From Kiritimatiellia bacterium (lineage in GTDB: Bacteria > Verrucomicrobiota > Kiritimatiellia > RFP12 > UBA1067): a stretch of 7,237 nucleotides of DNA. Positions within the stretch are counted from its first letter, which is position 1; every line of letters begins with the position of its first letter. The DNA lies in assembly GCA_017959645.1 (NCBI GenBank), contig JAGDAE010000232.1, positions 1 through 7,237 on the forward strand, in the 5' to 3' direction. The position numbers and the translations under genes are program-made. Positions 1 to 6,206 of the stretch are shown here, piece by piece. The notes below the pieces were generated by a model. The model had not been told where the DNA came from. It searched no databases and saw only the letters and a list, made by a program, of their open reading frames with translations.

Positions 1-804
1 GCCGAGCTTGTCAGGGGCGCGGCGGAGTCTGTCGAGCAGTTCTACATGACCGAGCGCTGGCTCGGCGGCACGCTCACCAACGCCAAGACCCTTCGCAGCT
101 CCGTCAAGCGCATGCGCCAGCTGCAGGCCACGGCCAAGGCGAACGGCGGCGAGCTTTCCGAGCACAAGCAGGAGGCCTCTATGCTCCGCCGCGAGCTCAA
201 CAAGCTCGAGAAGAACCTGACGGGCGTCGCCGACATGGCGGAGCTCCCGGGCGCAGTCGTCGTCGTCGACGTCGTCCGCGAGGCCAACGCCGTCAAGGAG
301 GCCGTCCGCCTCCACATCCCCGTCGTCGCGATCGTCGACACCAACGCCGACCCCGAGCCGATCGACTACGCCATCCCCGGAAACGACGACAGCGTCCGCG
401 GCGTGGAGCTCATCCTCAAGGGTCTGGCGAAAGTGATCGAGGCGGCGAACGCCGAGTACGGCGCGAAGGCGGCCGAGGAAAACCGCCGCCGCGAGGCCGA
501 GCGCGCCCAGCGCGACGCCGAGGACAAGGCGAAGCGCGCCGAGCGCAAGGCGAAGATTTCGGTCAAGGGAGCCGGCGGCGCGCGCAAGCCGGCGGTCAAG
601 AAAGACAGCAAGGATGCGGCCGTGAAGGCTGCCGCGCGCAAGGCGAAGGAGGCGGCCGAGAAGAAGGCGAAGGAAGATCTCGCCGCCAAGCGCAATGCAA
701 AGGTCGCCGAGGCCGAGGCCGCGCTGAAGGCGTCCGAAGCCGGCGCCGAAGCCCCCGCGCCCGCCGAAGTCCCCGCTCCGGCCGAGACGCCGGCCGCGGA
801 ATAA
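1..804 (+). CDS. rpsB: 30S ribosomal protein S2, 5'-truncated by the window edge
   Basis: Structural protein of the small ribosomal subunit. The frame is open from base 1, so the N-terminal part lies upstream; 267 codons plus the stop are visible. The ATG at base 46 is internal, because family sequence continues before it. S2 hallmarks seen, numbered from the first codon: RWLGGTLTN at 19-27, LEKNLTGVADMAELPGAVVVVD at about 69-90, the IPVVAIVDTNADP block at about 106-118 and IPGNDDSVRG at 125-134. These match the second half of E. coli S2 (RWLGGMLTN, IPVFAIVDTNSDP, IPGNDDAIR). The protein does not stop shortly after this core as most S2 proteins do. About 114 further residues of low-complexity Ala/Lys/Glu/Arg sequence follow, ending in a Pro-Ala tail (separate entry). 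tsf follows at 19 bp, the classic rpsB-tsf order. The identification is secure; the function of the extension is unknown. Confidence 0.97.
   Translation, partial: AELVRGAAESVEQFYMTERWLGGTLTNAKTLRSSVKRMRQLQATAKANGGELSEHKQEASMLRRELNKLEKNLTGVADMAELPGAVVVVDVVREANAVKEAVRLHIPVVAIVDTNADPEPIDYAIPGNDDSVRGVELILKGLAKVIEAANAEYGAKAAEENRRREAERAQRDAEDKAKRAERKAKISVKGAGGARKPAVKKDSKDAAVKAAARKAKEAAEKKAKEDLAAKRNAKVAEAEAALKASEAGAEAPAPAEVPAPAETPAAE
460..801 (+). other. Region encoding the low-complexity C-terminal extension of S2
   Basis: This stretch encodes roughly 114 residues after the conserved S2 fold. It begins after the LAKVIEAANAEYG segment and is dominated by Ala, Lys, Glu and Arg, with repeated short units such as AERAQ, AERKAK, AARKAKEAAEKKAKE and AKRNAKVAEAEA. 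This composition predicts a long charged helix or coiled coil. A short break (VKGAGGARKPAVKK, about 100-115 bases into the stretch) interrupts it. The last 18 residues, from about base 748, form a Pro-Ala-Glu tail with PAPAE twice. E. coli S2 (241 residues) has only a short acidic tail after the fold. Reading frame, codon use and the downstream tsf spacing show no frameshift. Possible roles (RNA contact, S1 or partner docking, a species-specific tail) are guesses. Confidence 0.85.
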
Positions 805-812
805 TCCATATC

Positions 813-818
813 AAGGAG
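813..818 (+). promoter_or_regulatory. Shine-Dalgarno site of tsf
   Basis: AAGGAG lies 5 bases before the tsf ATG in the 19-bp gap after rpsB. It is the strongest ribosome-binding site in the window and fixes the tsf start. Confidence 0.85.
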
Positions 819-823
819 AAGAA

Positions 824-1669
824 ATGACGATTACGATTGACATGATCAAGGAACTCCGCGCCGCGACAGCGGCCGGAATGGGCGATTGCAAGGCGGCGCT
901 CCAGGCGTCGGGCGGCAATATGGAGGAGGCGGTCAAGTACCTTCGCGAGAAGGGGCTTGCGGTCGCCGCCAAGCGCGTCGACAAGGAGTCGAAGCAGGGA
1001 ATCGTCGCCCTCGCCGAGTCCGCCGACAAGAAGTCGATGGCTCTCGCCGAGGTCAACTGCGAAACCGATTTCGTCGCGAATACCGACGCCTACAGGGAAT
1101 TCTGCGCCTCCGCCGCGAAAGTCGCGCTCGAAGGCAAGGATATCGAGCAGACTCTTTCCGACGACTACAAGATGCTGCTGACCAAGACCGGCGAGAACGT
1201 GAAGATCCGCCGCAGCGAGCGCTATGTGCTCGACGGCGAGGGGGTGCTTTCGGGCTACATCCACATGGGCGGCAAGATCGGCGTGATCGTCGAGATCGGC
1301 TGCGGAAAGGCCGAGAGCGCGTCCAATCCCGCGCTTGCCGAGGCCGCGCACATGATCTGCCTGCAGGTCGCCGCGAACTCGCCGAAGTACGTCAGACCCG
1401 AGGATGTTCCGCAGGCGGAGATCGACGCGGAGCTCGAAATCAAGCTCAACGCGCTCAAGGAGCAGAAAGGCAAGCTCCCTCCGGAGCAGGCGCTCGCCGG
1501 CATCAAGAAGGGCATGGCGGCCAAGTTCTGCACGCAAATCTGCCTCGTCAAGCAGGATTATGTCGCCGACGGCGAAATCTCGGTCGAGAAATATCTCGAC
1601 GGCGTCGCCAAGACTCTCGGCGACACGCTGACGGTCAAGCGCTTCGTGCGCATGCAGCTCGGGGCGTAA
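824..1669 (+). CDS. tsf: Elongation factor Ts
   Basis: Guanine nucleotide exchange factor that recycles EF-Tu-GDP to EF-Tu-GTP in the cytoplasm. The 281-residue product is close to the E. coli length (283). Residues 1-50 form the N-terminal UBA-like domain with the family signature LRAATAAGMGDCKAAL (11-26). The EF-Tu-contacting TDFVA motif is at 81-85, within VNCETDFVANTDAYREF. The core continues to the typical ending VKRFVRMQLGA, and HMGGKIGVIVEIGC (about 145-158) matches the HxGGRxGVLVE strand of the core domain. The start is fixed by AAGGAG just upstream and by the conserved N-terminal helix. In many bacteria pyrH and frr follow; here proB comes next, 22 bp downstream. Nothing in the protein itself looks unusual. 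Confidence 0.98.
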   Translation: MTITIDMIKELRAATAAGMGDCKAALQASGGNMEEAVKYLREKGLAVAAKRVDKESKQGIVALAESADKKSMALAEVNCETDFVANTDAYREFCASAAKVALEGKDIEQTLSDDYKMLLTKTGENVKIRRSERYVLDGEGVLSGYIHMGGKIGVIVEIGCGKAESASNPALAEAAHMICLQVAANSPKYVRPEDVPQAEIDAELEIKLNALKEQKGKLPPEQALAGIKKGMAAKFCTQICLVKQDYVADGEISVEKYLDGVAKTLGDTLTVKRFVRMQLGA

Positions 1670-1691
1670 GGGACCGGGAAAGAAGGCCGGC

Positions 1692-2450
1692 ATGAGAATC
1701 GTCGTCAAAGTCGGTACCCATGCGATCGCCGCGAAGACGGGGCGTCCGGATTATCCGGCGCTCCGTCGTCTCGTTTCCCAGCTTTGCGATCTCAGAAAGA
1801 CCGGCAACGAGGTGCTGTTCGTTTCGTCCGGGGCGGTCGCAGCCGGCGTCGAGGCGCTCGGGCTGAAGTCGCGTCCGGCCGACGTCAACGATGTGCAGAT
1901 GTGCGCGGCGGTCGGGCAGGCGAGATTCATCTGCGAATACGAGCGGCTTTTCGCCGGACACGGCGTCAAGATCGGGCAGATTCTGCTTACCCACTACGAT
2001 TTCGAAGACCGCCGCCGTTCGCAGAATGTCCGCAAGTCGCTCGACCACCTCGTCAAGGCGGGGATAGTGCCGATAATAAACGAGAACGACGTGGTCGCCG
2101 ACGAGGAGCTTCGCGGGCACGCATTCGGCGACAACGACTGGCTTTCGTTTCTGATCGCGCGGCTGGTTAGGGCCGATGTGCTGATTCTGCTGACGACGGT
2201 CGACGGGCTGCTCGGCCCCGACGGCAGGCGCATACCCGAGATTACATCGTTCAGAAACGTCTCCCGTCTGGTCCGCGCGGACGAGAAAGGGCGGCTGTCG
2301 AAAGGCGGAATGGCCTCGAAACTGAAGGCGGTCAAGGCGGCGGTCGGCGTCGGAATCGACACTTACATCGCCAACGGAAGACGCGCGAATCTCGGCGAGA
2401 TGATCGCCGGCAAGGCGATCGGGACTTTTTTCCCGGGGAGTGCGCTCTAG
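1692..2450 (+). CDS. proB: Glutamate 5-kinase, single-domain form without PUA
   Basis: Phosphorylates L-glutamate with ATP to gamma-glutamyl phosphate, the first and usually feedback-controlled step of proline synthesis. The 252 residues form only the amino acid kinase domain: KVGTHAI at 6-12 (nucleotide-binding loop), SSGAVAAG at 45-52, AAVGQARFI at 72-80, GQILLT at 95-100, INENDVVADEEL at 129-140 and FGDND at 145-149. The SKGGMASKLKA segment (203-213) corresponds to the GTGGMxTKLxA of E. coli ProB. The C-terminal PUA domain of the E. coli enzyme (367 residues) is absent, and the protein ends just after IGTFFPG. PUA-less kinases of about 250 residues are known, for example from Campylobacter. 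AGAAGG at 1681-1686 is a plausible Shine-Dalgarno. mnmA, not proA, follows, 9 bp downstream. How proline inhibition works without PUA cannot be read from the sequence. Confidence 0.96.
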   Translation: MRIVVKVGTHAIAAKTGRPDYPALRRLVSQLCDLRKTGNEVLFVSSGAVAAGVEALGLKSRPADVNDVQMCAAVGQARFICEYERLFAGHGVKIGQILLTHYDFEDRRRSQNVRKSLDHLVKAGIVPIINENDVVADEELRGHAFGDNDWLSFLIARLVRADVLILLTTVDGLLGPDGRRIPEITSFRNVSRLVRADEKGRLSKGGMASKLKAVKAAVGVGIDTYIANGRRANLGEMIAGKAIGTFFPGSAL

Positions 2451-2459
2451 AATACGGCG

Positions 2460-3398
2460 ATGCGCGTAGCGGTTGGACTTTCCGGCGGCGTCGATTCTTC
2501 GGTCGCCGCTTTGCTTTTGAAGAGGGCCGGATACGACGTCGTCGGGGTGACGATGGATCTCGGGCGCGACGGCGAAGAAAAGAACATCGCCGAGGCGCGC
2601 GCCGCCGCCGGATGCCTCGGGATTCCGCTCGAAGTCGTTCCGCTCGCCGGCGAATGGAAAGATTCGGTTCTCGGATACGTGCGCGACGCGTACCGCGGCG
2701 GACGCACCCCAAACCCTTGCATACGCTGCAACGAGACTGTGAAATTCGGCCTTCTCCCGCGCTGGGCGTTTGAGAATCTCGGATGCGGGAGGTTTGCCAC
2801 CGGCCATTATGCCCGGGTTGCGGACGGACGGCTTTTCCGCGGCGCCGACCGCTCCAAAGACCAGAGCTATTTTCTCTACCGCGTCGCTCGCGACGTGCTT
2901 TCGCGCACGATCCTGCCGCTTGGCGGGATGCTCAAAAGCGAGGTGCGGGCGATCGCCCGCGAGGCCGGGCTCGCCTGCGCCGCAAAGACCGACAGCCAGG
3001 ACTTTTGCGGCGGCGACGTCGGCAGGATCGCCGGACTCGAAGACCGCGAGGGCGACATCGTCGACACCGCCGGCAGAAAACTCGGCGTCCACCGCGGATT
3101 CTGGCACTATACCGTCGGAAAACGCAAGGGACTCGGCATCGGCGGCGGTACGCCATACTACGTGGTGCGGCTCGATGCCGAGCGCAACGAGGTGGGTGTC
3201 GCATTCAAAGAAGATGCGTCAAGACGCGAGATAGTCCTTTGCGACACTGTCGGCGAGATCGACATGTCGCTGCCGGTGAAGACAAGAAGCGCCGGCGAGC
3301 CGCGGCTGCTGAAGGACGGGATTTTCGGCGTCGCGCCGGGACAGTCCGCCGTCTTCTACCGGGGCGACGAGGCCGTCGGCGGCGGAATAATCGCGTGA
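2460..3398 (+). CDS. mnmA: tRNA-specific 2-thiouridylase MnmA, compact CxxC form
   Basis: Adenylates and thiolates the wobble uridine (U34) of Lys, Glu and Gln tRNAs to give 2-thiouridine. The ATP pyrophosphatase loop SGGVDSS is at residues 8-14. The thiolation site region GRTPNPCIRCNETVKFG spans 81-97, with cysteines 87 and 90. ATGHYARV is at 113-120, KDQSYFLY at 133-140 and the second active-site cysteine in DSQDFC (Cys183). The central domain shows TVGKRKGLGIGGGTPYYV (218-235). The C-terminal barrel ends in APGQSAVFYRGDEAVGGGII. E. coli has Asp at the Cys87 position (TPNPDILCN), so this is the CxxC...C subtype. At 312 residues it is short (E. coli 368): sequence is missing after DSQDFC and in the last barrel, where KTRS runs almost directly into the APGQ strand. 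There is no good Shine-Dalgarno; a GGGGAG 19 bases before the ATG is too far, so coupling to proB translation is likely. Confidence 0.94.
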   Translation: MRVAVGLSGGVDSSVAALLLKRAGYDVVGVTMDLGRDGEEKNIAEARAAAGCLGIPLEVVPLAGEWKDSVLGYVRDAYRGGRTPNPCIRCNETVKFGLLPRWAFENLGCGRFATGHYARVADGRLFRGADRSKDQSYFLYRVARDVLSRTILPLGGMLKSEVRAIAREAGLACAAKTDSQDFCGGDVGRIAGLEDREGDIVDTAGRKLGVHRGFWHYTVGKRKGLGIGGGTPYYVVRLDAERNEVGVAFKEDASRREIVLCDTVGEIDMSLPVKTRSAGEPRLLKDGIFGVAPGQSAVFYRGDEAVGGGIIA

Positions 3399-3421
3399 AG
3401 GCGGCTTCCCGCGGCGGCGGT

Positions 3422-3452
3422 TTGACATCCAGACCGGAGAATATGATATAAT
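3422..3452 (+). promoter_or_regulatory. Sigma-70-type promoter for proA, probably giving a leaderless mRNA
   Basis: A perfect -35 box TTGACA is at 3422-3427 and a perfect -10 box TATAAT at 3447-3452. The spacer is 19 bp, longer than the optimal 17, but the -10 carries the extended TGn element (TG at 3444-3445). In the usual geometry the first transcribed base lies about 7 after the end of the -10, at about 3459, which is the A of the proA ATG. No Shine-Dalgarno sits in range; GGAGA at 3436-3440 is 18 bases upstream and would not be transcribed from this start. The promoter occupies the 60-bp gap after mnmA, the largest gap in the rightward gene run. The boxes are read directly; transcription and start point are inferred. 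Confidence 0.8.
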
Positions 3453-3458
3453 ACGCGC

Positions 3459-4652
3459 ATGACAACGGCAGAATACATCCATGACATGGCGCTGAAGGCG
3501 CGGCGGGCGGCGTCGGAGACCGCGAAACTCGGCACGGAGGAGCGCAACGCGATGCTTTTGGGAATCGCGGACGCGCTAGAAGCGGCGCACGGCGAAATCT
3601 CGGCCGCGAATGCCGTGGACGTCGCGGCGGCGAAGGAGGCGGGAATCTCCGCCGCCATGATCGACCGGCTGACGCTCGACGGCAAACGCTTCGCGGCCAT
3701 GGTCGATGGCGTGCGCAAAGTGGCGACCCTGAAAGATCCGGTAGGCGAGACGATTTGGGAGCGGAAGCGTCCGAGCGGGATAACGATACGCAAGGTGCGC
3801 GTGCCGTTCGGCGTCGTCGCGGTGGTCTTCGAGTCGCGGCCGAACGTGTTCGTCGACACTGCGGCGCTGTGCCTCAAGACCGGAAACGCGATAATCCTGC
3901 GCGGCGGCAAGGAAGCGATAAAAACCAATTCCGCGCTCGCTCGCGCGGTCCGTTCCGTCGCCGGAGACGCGGTTCAGTTCGTGGAGACGACCGACCACGC
4001 GGCGGTTACGGAGCTGGTGCGTGCGACCGGGCTGGTCGACGTGGCCATTCCGCGAGGCGGCGAGCGGCTGATACGCGCGATGTGCGAGGCGGCGCTCGTG
4101 CCGGTTCTGAAGCACTACAAGGGGGTCTGCCACATCTACGTCGACGACAAGGCCGATCTCGCCATGGCTCTCTCGATACTAGACAACGCCAAGACCCAGC
4201 GCCCCGGCGTGTGCAACGCCGCCGAATGCCTGGTCGTGCACGAGAAGCTCGCGCCGGTTTTCATGCCGATGGTCAAGGCGTGGGCGGCGGACAAGGGCGT
4301 GACGCTGCACGAGGGCGAGGAGGGGACCGAATACCTTTCTCTCGATCTCAACGTCGCCACGGTTTCCGACTTCCGCGCGGCGATCGATTTCGTGAACCGC
4401 AATTCCTCCCACCATTCCGATTGCATCGTGACTTCGGACGCCGGCCGGGCGAAGGAGTTTCTGCGCGACGTCGATTCCGCCTGCGTCTACCACAACGCCT
4501 CGACCCGTTTCACCGACGGCGCCGAGTTCGCCATGGGAGCGGAGATAGGAATCTCGACAGACAAGCTGCACGCGCGCGGTCCCATGGGGGCGGAGGAATT
4601 GACGACCTACAAATACGTCGTGACCGGCGACGGCACGATACGCAAGCAATGA
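3459..4652 (+). CDS. proA: Glutamate-5-semialdehyde dehydrogenase (gamma-glutamyl phosphate reductase)
   Basis: NADPH-dependent reduction of gamma-glutamyl phosphate to glutamate-5-semialdehyde, the second step of proline synthesis, using the ProB product. The 397-residue protein is of the aldehyde dehydrogenase fold and collinear with E. coli ProA (417). It shows VPFGVVAVVFESRPNVFVD (115-133), CLKTGNAIILRGGKEA (138-153), IPRGGERLI (197-205), GVCHIYVD (222-229), the catalytic cysteine Cys252 in NAKTQRPGVCNAAE, EYLSLDLNV (291-299), and VYHNASTRFTDGAEFAMGAEIGISTDKLHARGPMG (343-377). Family N-termini fit the ATG at 3459; an in-frame ATG at 3486 would still leave the core intact. It has its own promoter directly upstream, so proA is separated from proB both by mnmA and transcriptionally. 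The next gene overlaps its stop codon by ATGA. Confidence 0.97.
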   Translation: MTTAEYIHDMALKARRAASETAKLGTEERNAMLLGIADALEAAHGEISAANAVDVAAAKEAGISAAMIDRLTLDGKRFAAMVDGVRKVATLKDPVGETIWERKRPSGITIRKVRVPFGVVAVVFESRPNVFVDTAALCLKTGNAIILRGGKEAIKTNSALARAVRSVAGDAVQFVETTDHAAVTELVRATGLVDVAIPRGGERLIRAMCEAALVPVLKHYKGVCHIYVDDKADLAMALSILDNAKTQRPGVCNAAECLVVHEKLAPVFMPMVKAWAADKGVTLHEGEEGTEYLSLDLNVATVSDFRAAIDFVNRNSSHHSDCIVTSDAGRAKEFLRDVDSACVYHNASTRFTDGAEFAMGAEIGISTDKLHARGPMGAEELTTYKYVVTGDGTIRKQ

Positions 4653-5296
4653 ACGCGGTGTTTTTCGACATGGACGGGACGCTGATCGACTCCAGGGCCG
4701 ATCTGACGGCGACCGTGAACCATACACGCCGTGATCTGGGACTCGCCGAGAAGCCGATGGAAGAGGTTCTGCGCCATGTCGGGTGCGGCGCGAAACATCT
4801 GCTCGCCCACGCGATTCCAGAGAGGGCGGACGATGTCGAGAAGCTCTGGGAGATTTTCAGAAGCCACTACATGGAGCACGCGCTCGAGACGGTGACGCTG
4901 TATCCGACCGTGCGCAAGACGCTCGACGAGCTCAGAGACCGCGGATGGAAAATGGGCGTAAACACCTCGAAGCCGAATTTCGCGACGAGGGCGATAATCG
5001 AGCATTTCGGTCTCGGGCGCTACTTCGGAAACGCCGTGGTCGCCGGCGGCGACTGCGACGCCAAGAAGCCAGATCCGAAACCGTTGCGCGAATGCGCCGC
5101 GCGCATGGGCGGGCACCGGCTTTCGTCCGGCGACTGGATGGTGGGCGATTCGTGGACGGATATGCGGTGCGCGGACAACGCCGGGATAAAGGGCGCATTC
5201 TGCACTTTTGGATTCGGCACGCTCGGCGATTCGCGCTACACTGTGAAGATTTCCCGCATGGAAGAGCTTCTGCGCTATCTGCGCGCGGAAGAATAG
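4649..5296 (+). CDS. HAD-superfamily hydrolase, phosphoglycolate phosphatase-like
   Basis: A 215-residue cytoplasmic phosphatase of HAD subfamily IA. Motif I is FFDMDGTLID (residues 5-14), with nucleophile Asp7 and acid/base Asp9. Motif II is GVNTSKP (103-109), with Thr106 aligned to the conserved Thr/Ser. Motif III is the lysine of KKPDPKP (139-145). Motif IV is VGDSWTDM (165-172), with Mg-binding acidic residues Asp167 and Asp171. A helical cap sits between motifs I and II (about residues 16-85). The best resemblance is to Gph-type phosphoglycolate phosphatases (DMDGTLIDS...VTNKP...KPDP), but substrate cannot be assigned at this level; pyrophosphatase or other sugar-phosphate activity is possible. 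The ATG overlaps the proA TGA (ATGA), indicating translational coupling and the same mRNA. The long upstream extension of this frame lies inside proA and is not coding. Confidence 0.9.
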   Translation: MNAVFFDMDGTLIDSRADLTATVNHTRRDLGLAEKPMEEVLRHVGCGAKHLLAHAIPERADDVEKLWEIFRSHYMEHALETVTLYPTVRKTLDELRDRGWKMGVNTSKPNFATRAIIEHFGLGRYFGNAVVAGGDCDAKKPDPKPLRECAARMGGHRLSSGDWMVGDSWTDMRCADNAGIKGAFCTFGFGTLGDSRYTVKISRMEELLRYLRAEE

Positions 5297-5298
5297 GA
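5295..5298 (+). promoter_or_regulatory. Shine-Dalgarno site of the GH16 gene
   Basis: AGGA overlaps the TAG stop of the HAD gene and lies 8 bases before the ATG at 5307. It supports that start and links the GH16 gene to the preceding transcript. Confidence 0.55.
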
Positions 5299-5306
5299 AT
5301 TCGCCG

Positions 5307-6206
5307 ATGGAAAACGCAGCGGCAAGGATTTTCGCGACGGCGGTCTTTTTCGCCTGCGTGGCGGCCGCCGCCGACGATCCGTATTCGCCGACGGCGGACG
5401 GTCCGGCGGCGATCGACGGCTGGGAGCTTTCGTGGAGCGAAGAGTTCAATGCCGAAGGAACGAAGCCGGATCCGGCGAACTGGGGCTGGGAACTCGGCAA
5501 GGTTCGCAACAACGAGTGGCAGACCTACACGCGCCGCAACGCGATTTGCTCAGGCGGTCGGCTCGCGATCGTCGCCAGACGGGAGGCGAACGGCGAATAC
5601 ACGTCGTCTTCGATCGTCACAAAGGGCAGACGCCATTTCCTCTACGGCAAATACATATTCCGCGCGCGCATTCCCGCGAACCGCGGCGCATGGCCGTGCA
5701 TGTGGCTCATGGGCAAGGATTGCGAATGGCCGTCGGGCGGAGAAATCGACGTTCAGGAACTGTACTGGACGGACATGGACGGCACGCCCGGGCCGACGCT
5801 TCTGTGCAACATGTGCTGGAACGGAAGCGGCGGCAAATGGGACGCCAAGTGGAACACGACGCGCCGGACGCTGGCTTCTCTCGGCGATCCCGGCTGGGCG
5901 GCGAAATACCACACTTGGACGATGGACTGGGACGAGAGCGTCATCAGCATACGCTGCGACGGCGAACTTTTATGCGAGCAGAAGCTCGCAGACGCGATCA
6001 ACGAAGGCGAGTGGGGCGAGAATACGCGGGGGAAGTGTCCGTTCCGCGCGCCGCAGTACATTCTGCTGAACCTTCCTTTCGGCGGAGACGCGGGAGGAAA
6101 ATTCGGCGTCGATACGGAATCGCTGCCATGGACGATGGAAGTCGACTACATACGCGTCTACCGCAGAACCGGAACCGCAGACGGCCTTGTCGACGGCCGC
6201 AAATAG
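5307..6206 (+). CDS. Secreted glycoside hydrolase family 16 protein, probably a beta-glucanase
   Basis: Predicted exported endo-glycosidase of 299 residues. The N-terminus has a signal peptide: MENAAAR, a hydrophobic core IFATAVFFACVAA and a likely signal peptidase I site after Ala22. A lipoprotein reading at Cys17 is unlikely because the lipobox (FFAC) is poor. The rest is one GH16 jelly roll. Seen are GWELSWSEEFN (38-48), NNEWQTYT (68-75), TKGRRHFLYGKYIFRARIP (105-123) and GAWPCMWLMG (127-136). The catalytic GGEIDVQEL (144-152) fits the ExDxxE pattern with Glu146 as nucleophile, Asp148, and Glu151 as acid/base. WTMDWDESVISIRCDG (about 204-219) and the final strand MEVDYIRVYRR follow. The two-residue spacing between Asp148 and Glu151 is the laminarinase/agarase type rather than lichenase type. 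Beta-1,3-glucan is a reasonable but unproven substrate. There is no carbohydrate-binding module and no SusD/TonB or regulator gene nearby. It lies 10 bp after the HAD gene. Confidence 0.92.
   Translation: MENAAARIFATAVFFACVAAAADDPYSPTADGPAAIDGWELSWSEEFNAEGTKPDPANWGWELGKVRNNEWQTYTRRNAICSGGRLAIVARREANGEYTSSSIVTKGRRHFLYGKYIFRARIPANRGAWPCMWLMGKDCEWPSGGEIDVQELYWTDMDGTPGPTLLCNMCWNGSGGKWDAKWNTTRRTLASLGDPGWAAKYHTWTMDWDESVISIRCDGELLCEQKLADAINEGEWGENTRGKCPFRAPQYILLNLPFGGDAGGKFGVDTESLPWTMEVDYIRVYRRTGTADGLVDGRK

Noticed and set aside
460..801. S2 extension as a tandem DNA repeat or a fused second gene
   Set aside because: The short Ala/Lys/Glu units are degenerate at DNA level with no constant period, and there is no internal start with a Shine-Dalgarno or a recognisable domain.
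596..1708. 370-residue minus-strand open frame opposite rpsB and tsf
   Set aside because: Shadow of the highly biased codon use of rpsB and tsf; its Leu/Arg/Asp/Ala-dominated composition and lack of domains argue against coding.
1635..3107. 490-residue minus-strand open frame opposite proB and mnmA
   Set aside because: It is antisense to two clear genes, rich in Arg/Ala/Asp as expected for a GC-rich shadow frame, and shows no recognisable motif.
3755..4648. N-terminal extension of the HAD reading frame upstream of 4649
   Set aside because: It lies inside proA in another frame and is Arg-rich low-quality sequence; the HAD fold starts exactly at MNAVFFDMDGT, 4649.
4607..5512. 301-residue minus-strand open frame opposite the HAD and GH16 genes
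   Set aside because: It covers the conserved HAD motifs and the GH16 signal peptide on the other strand and shows no family features of its own.
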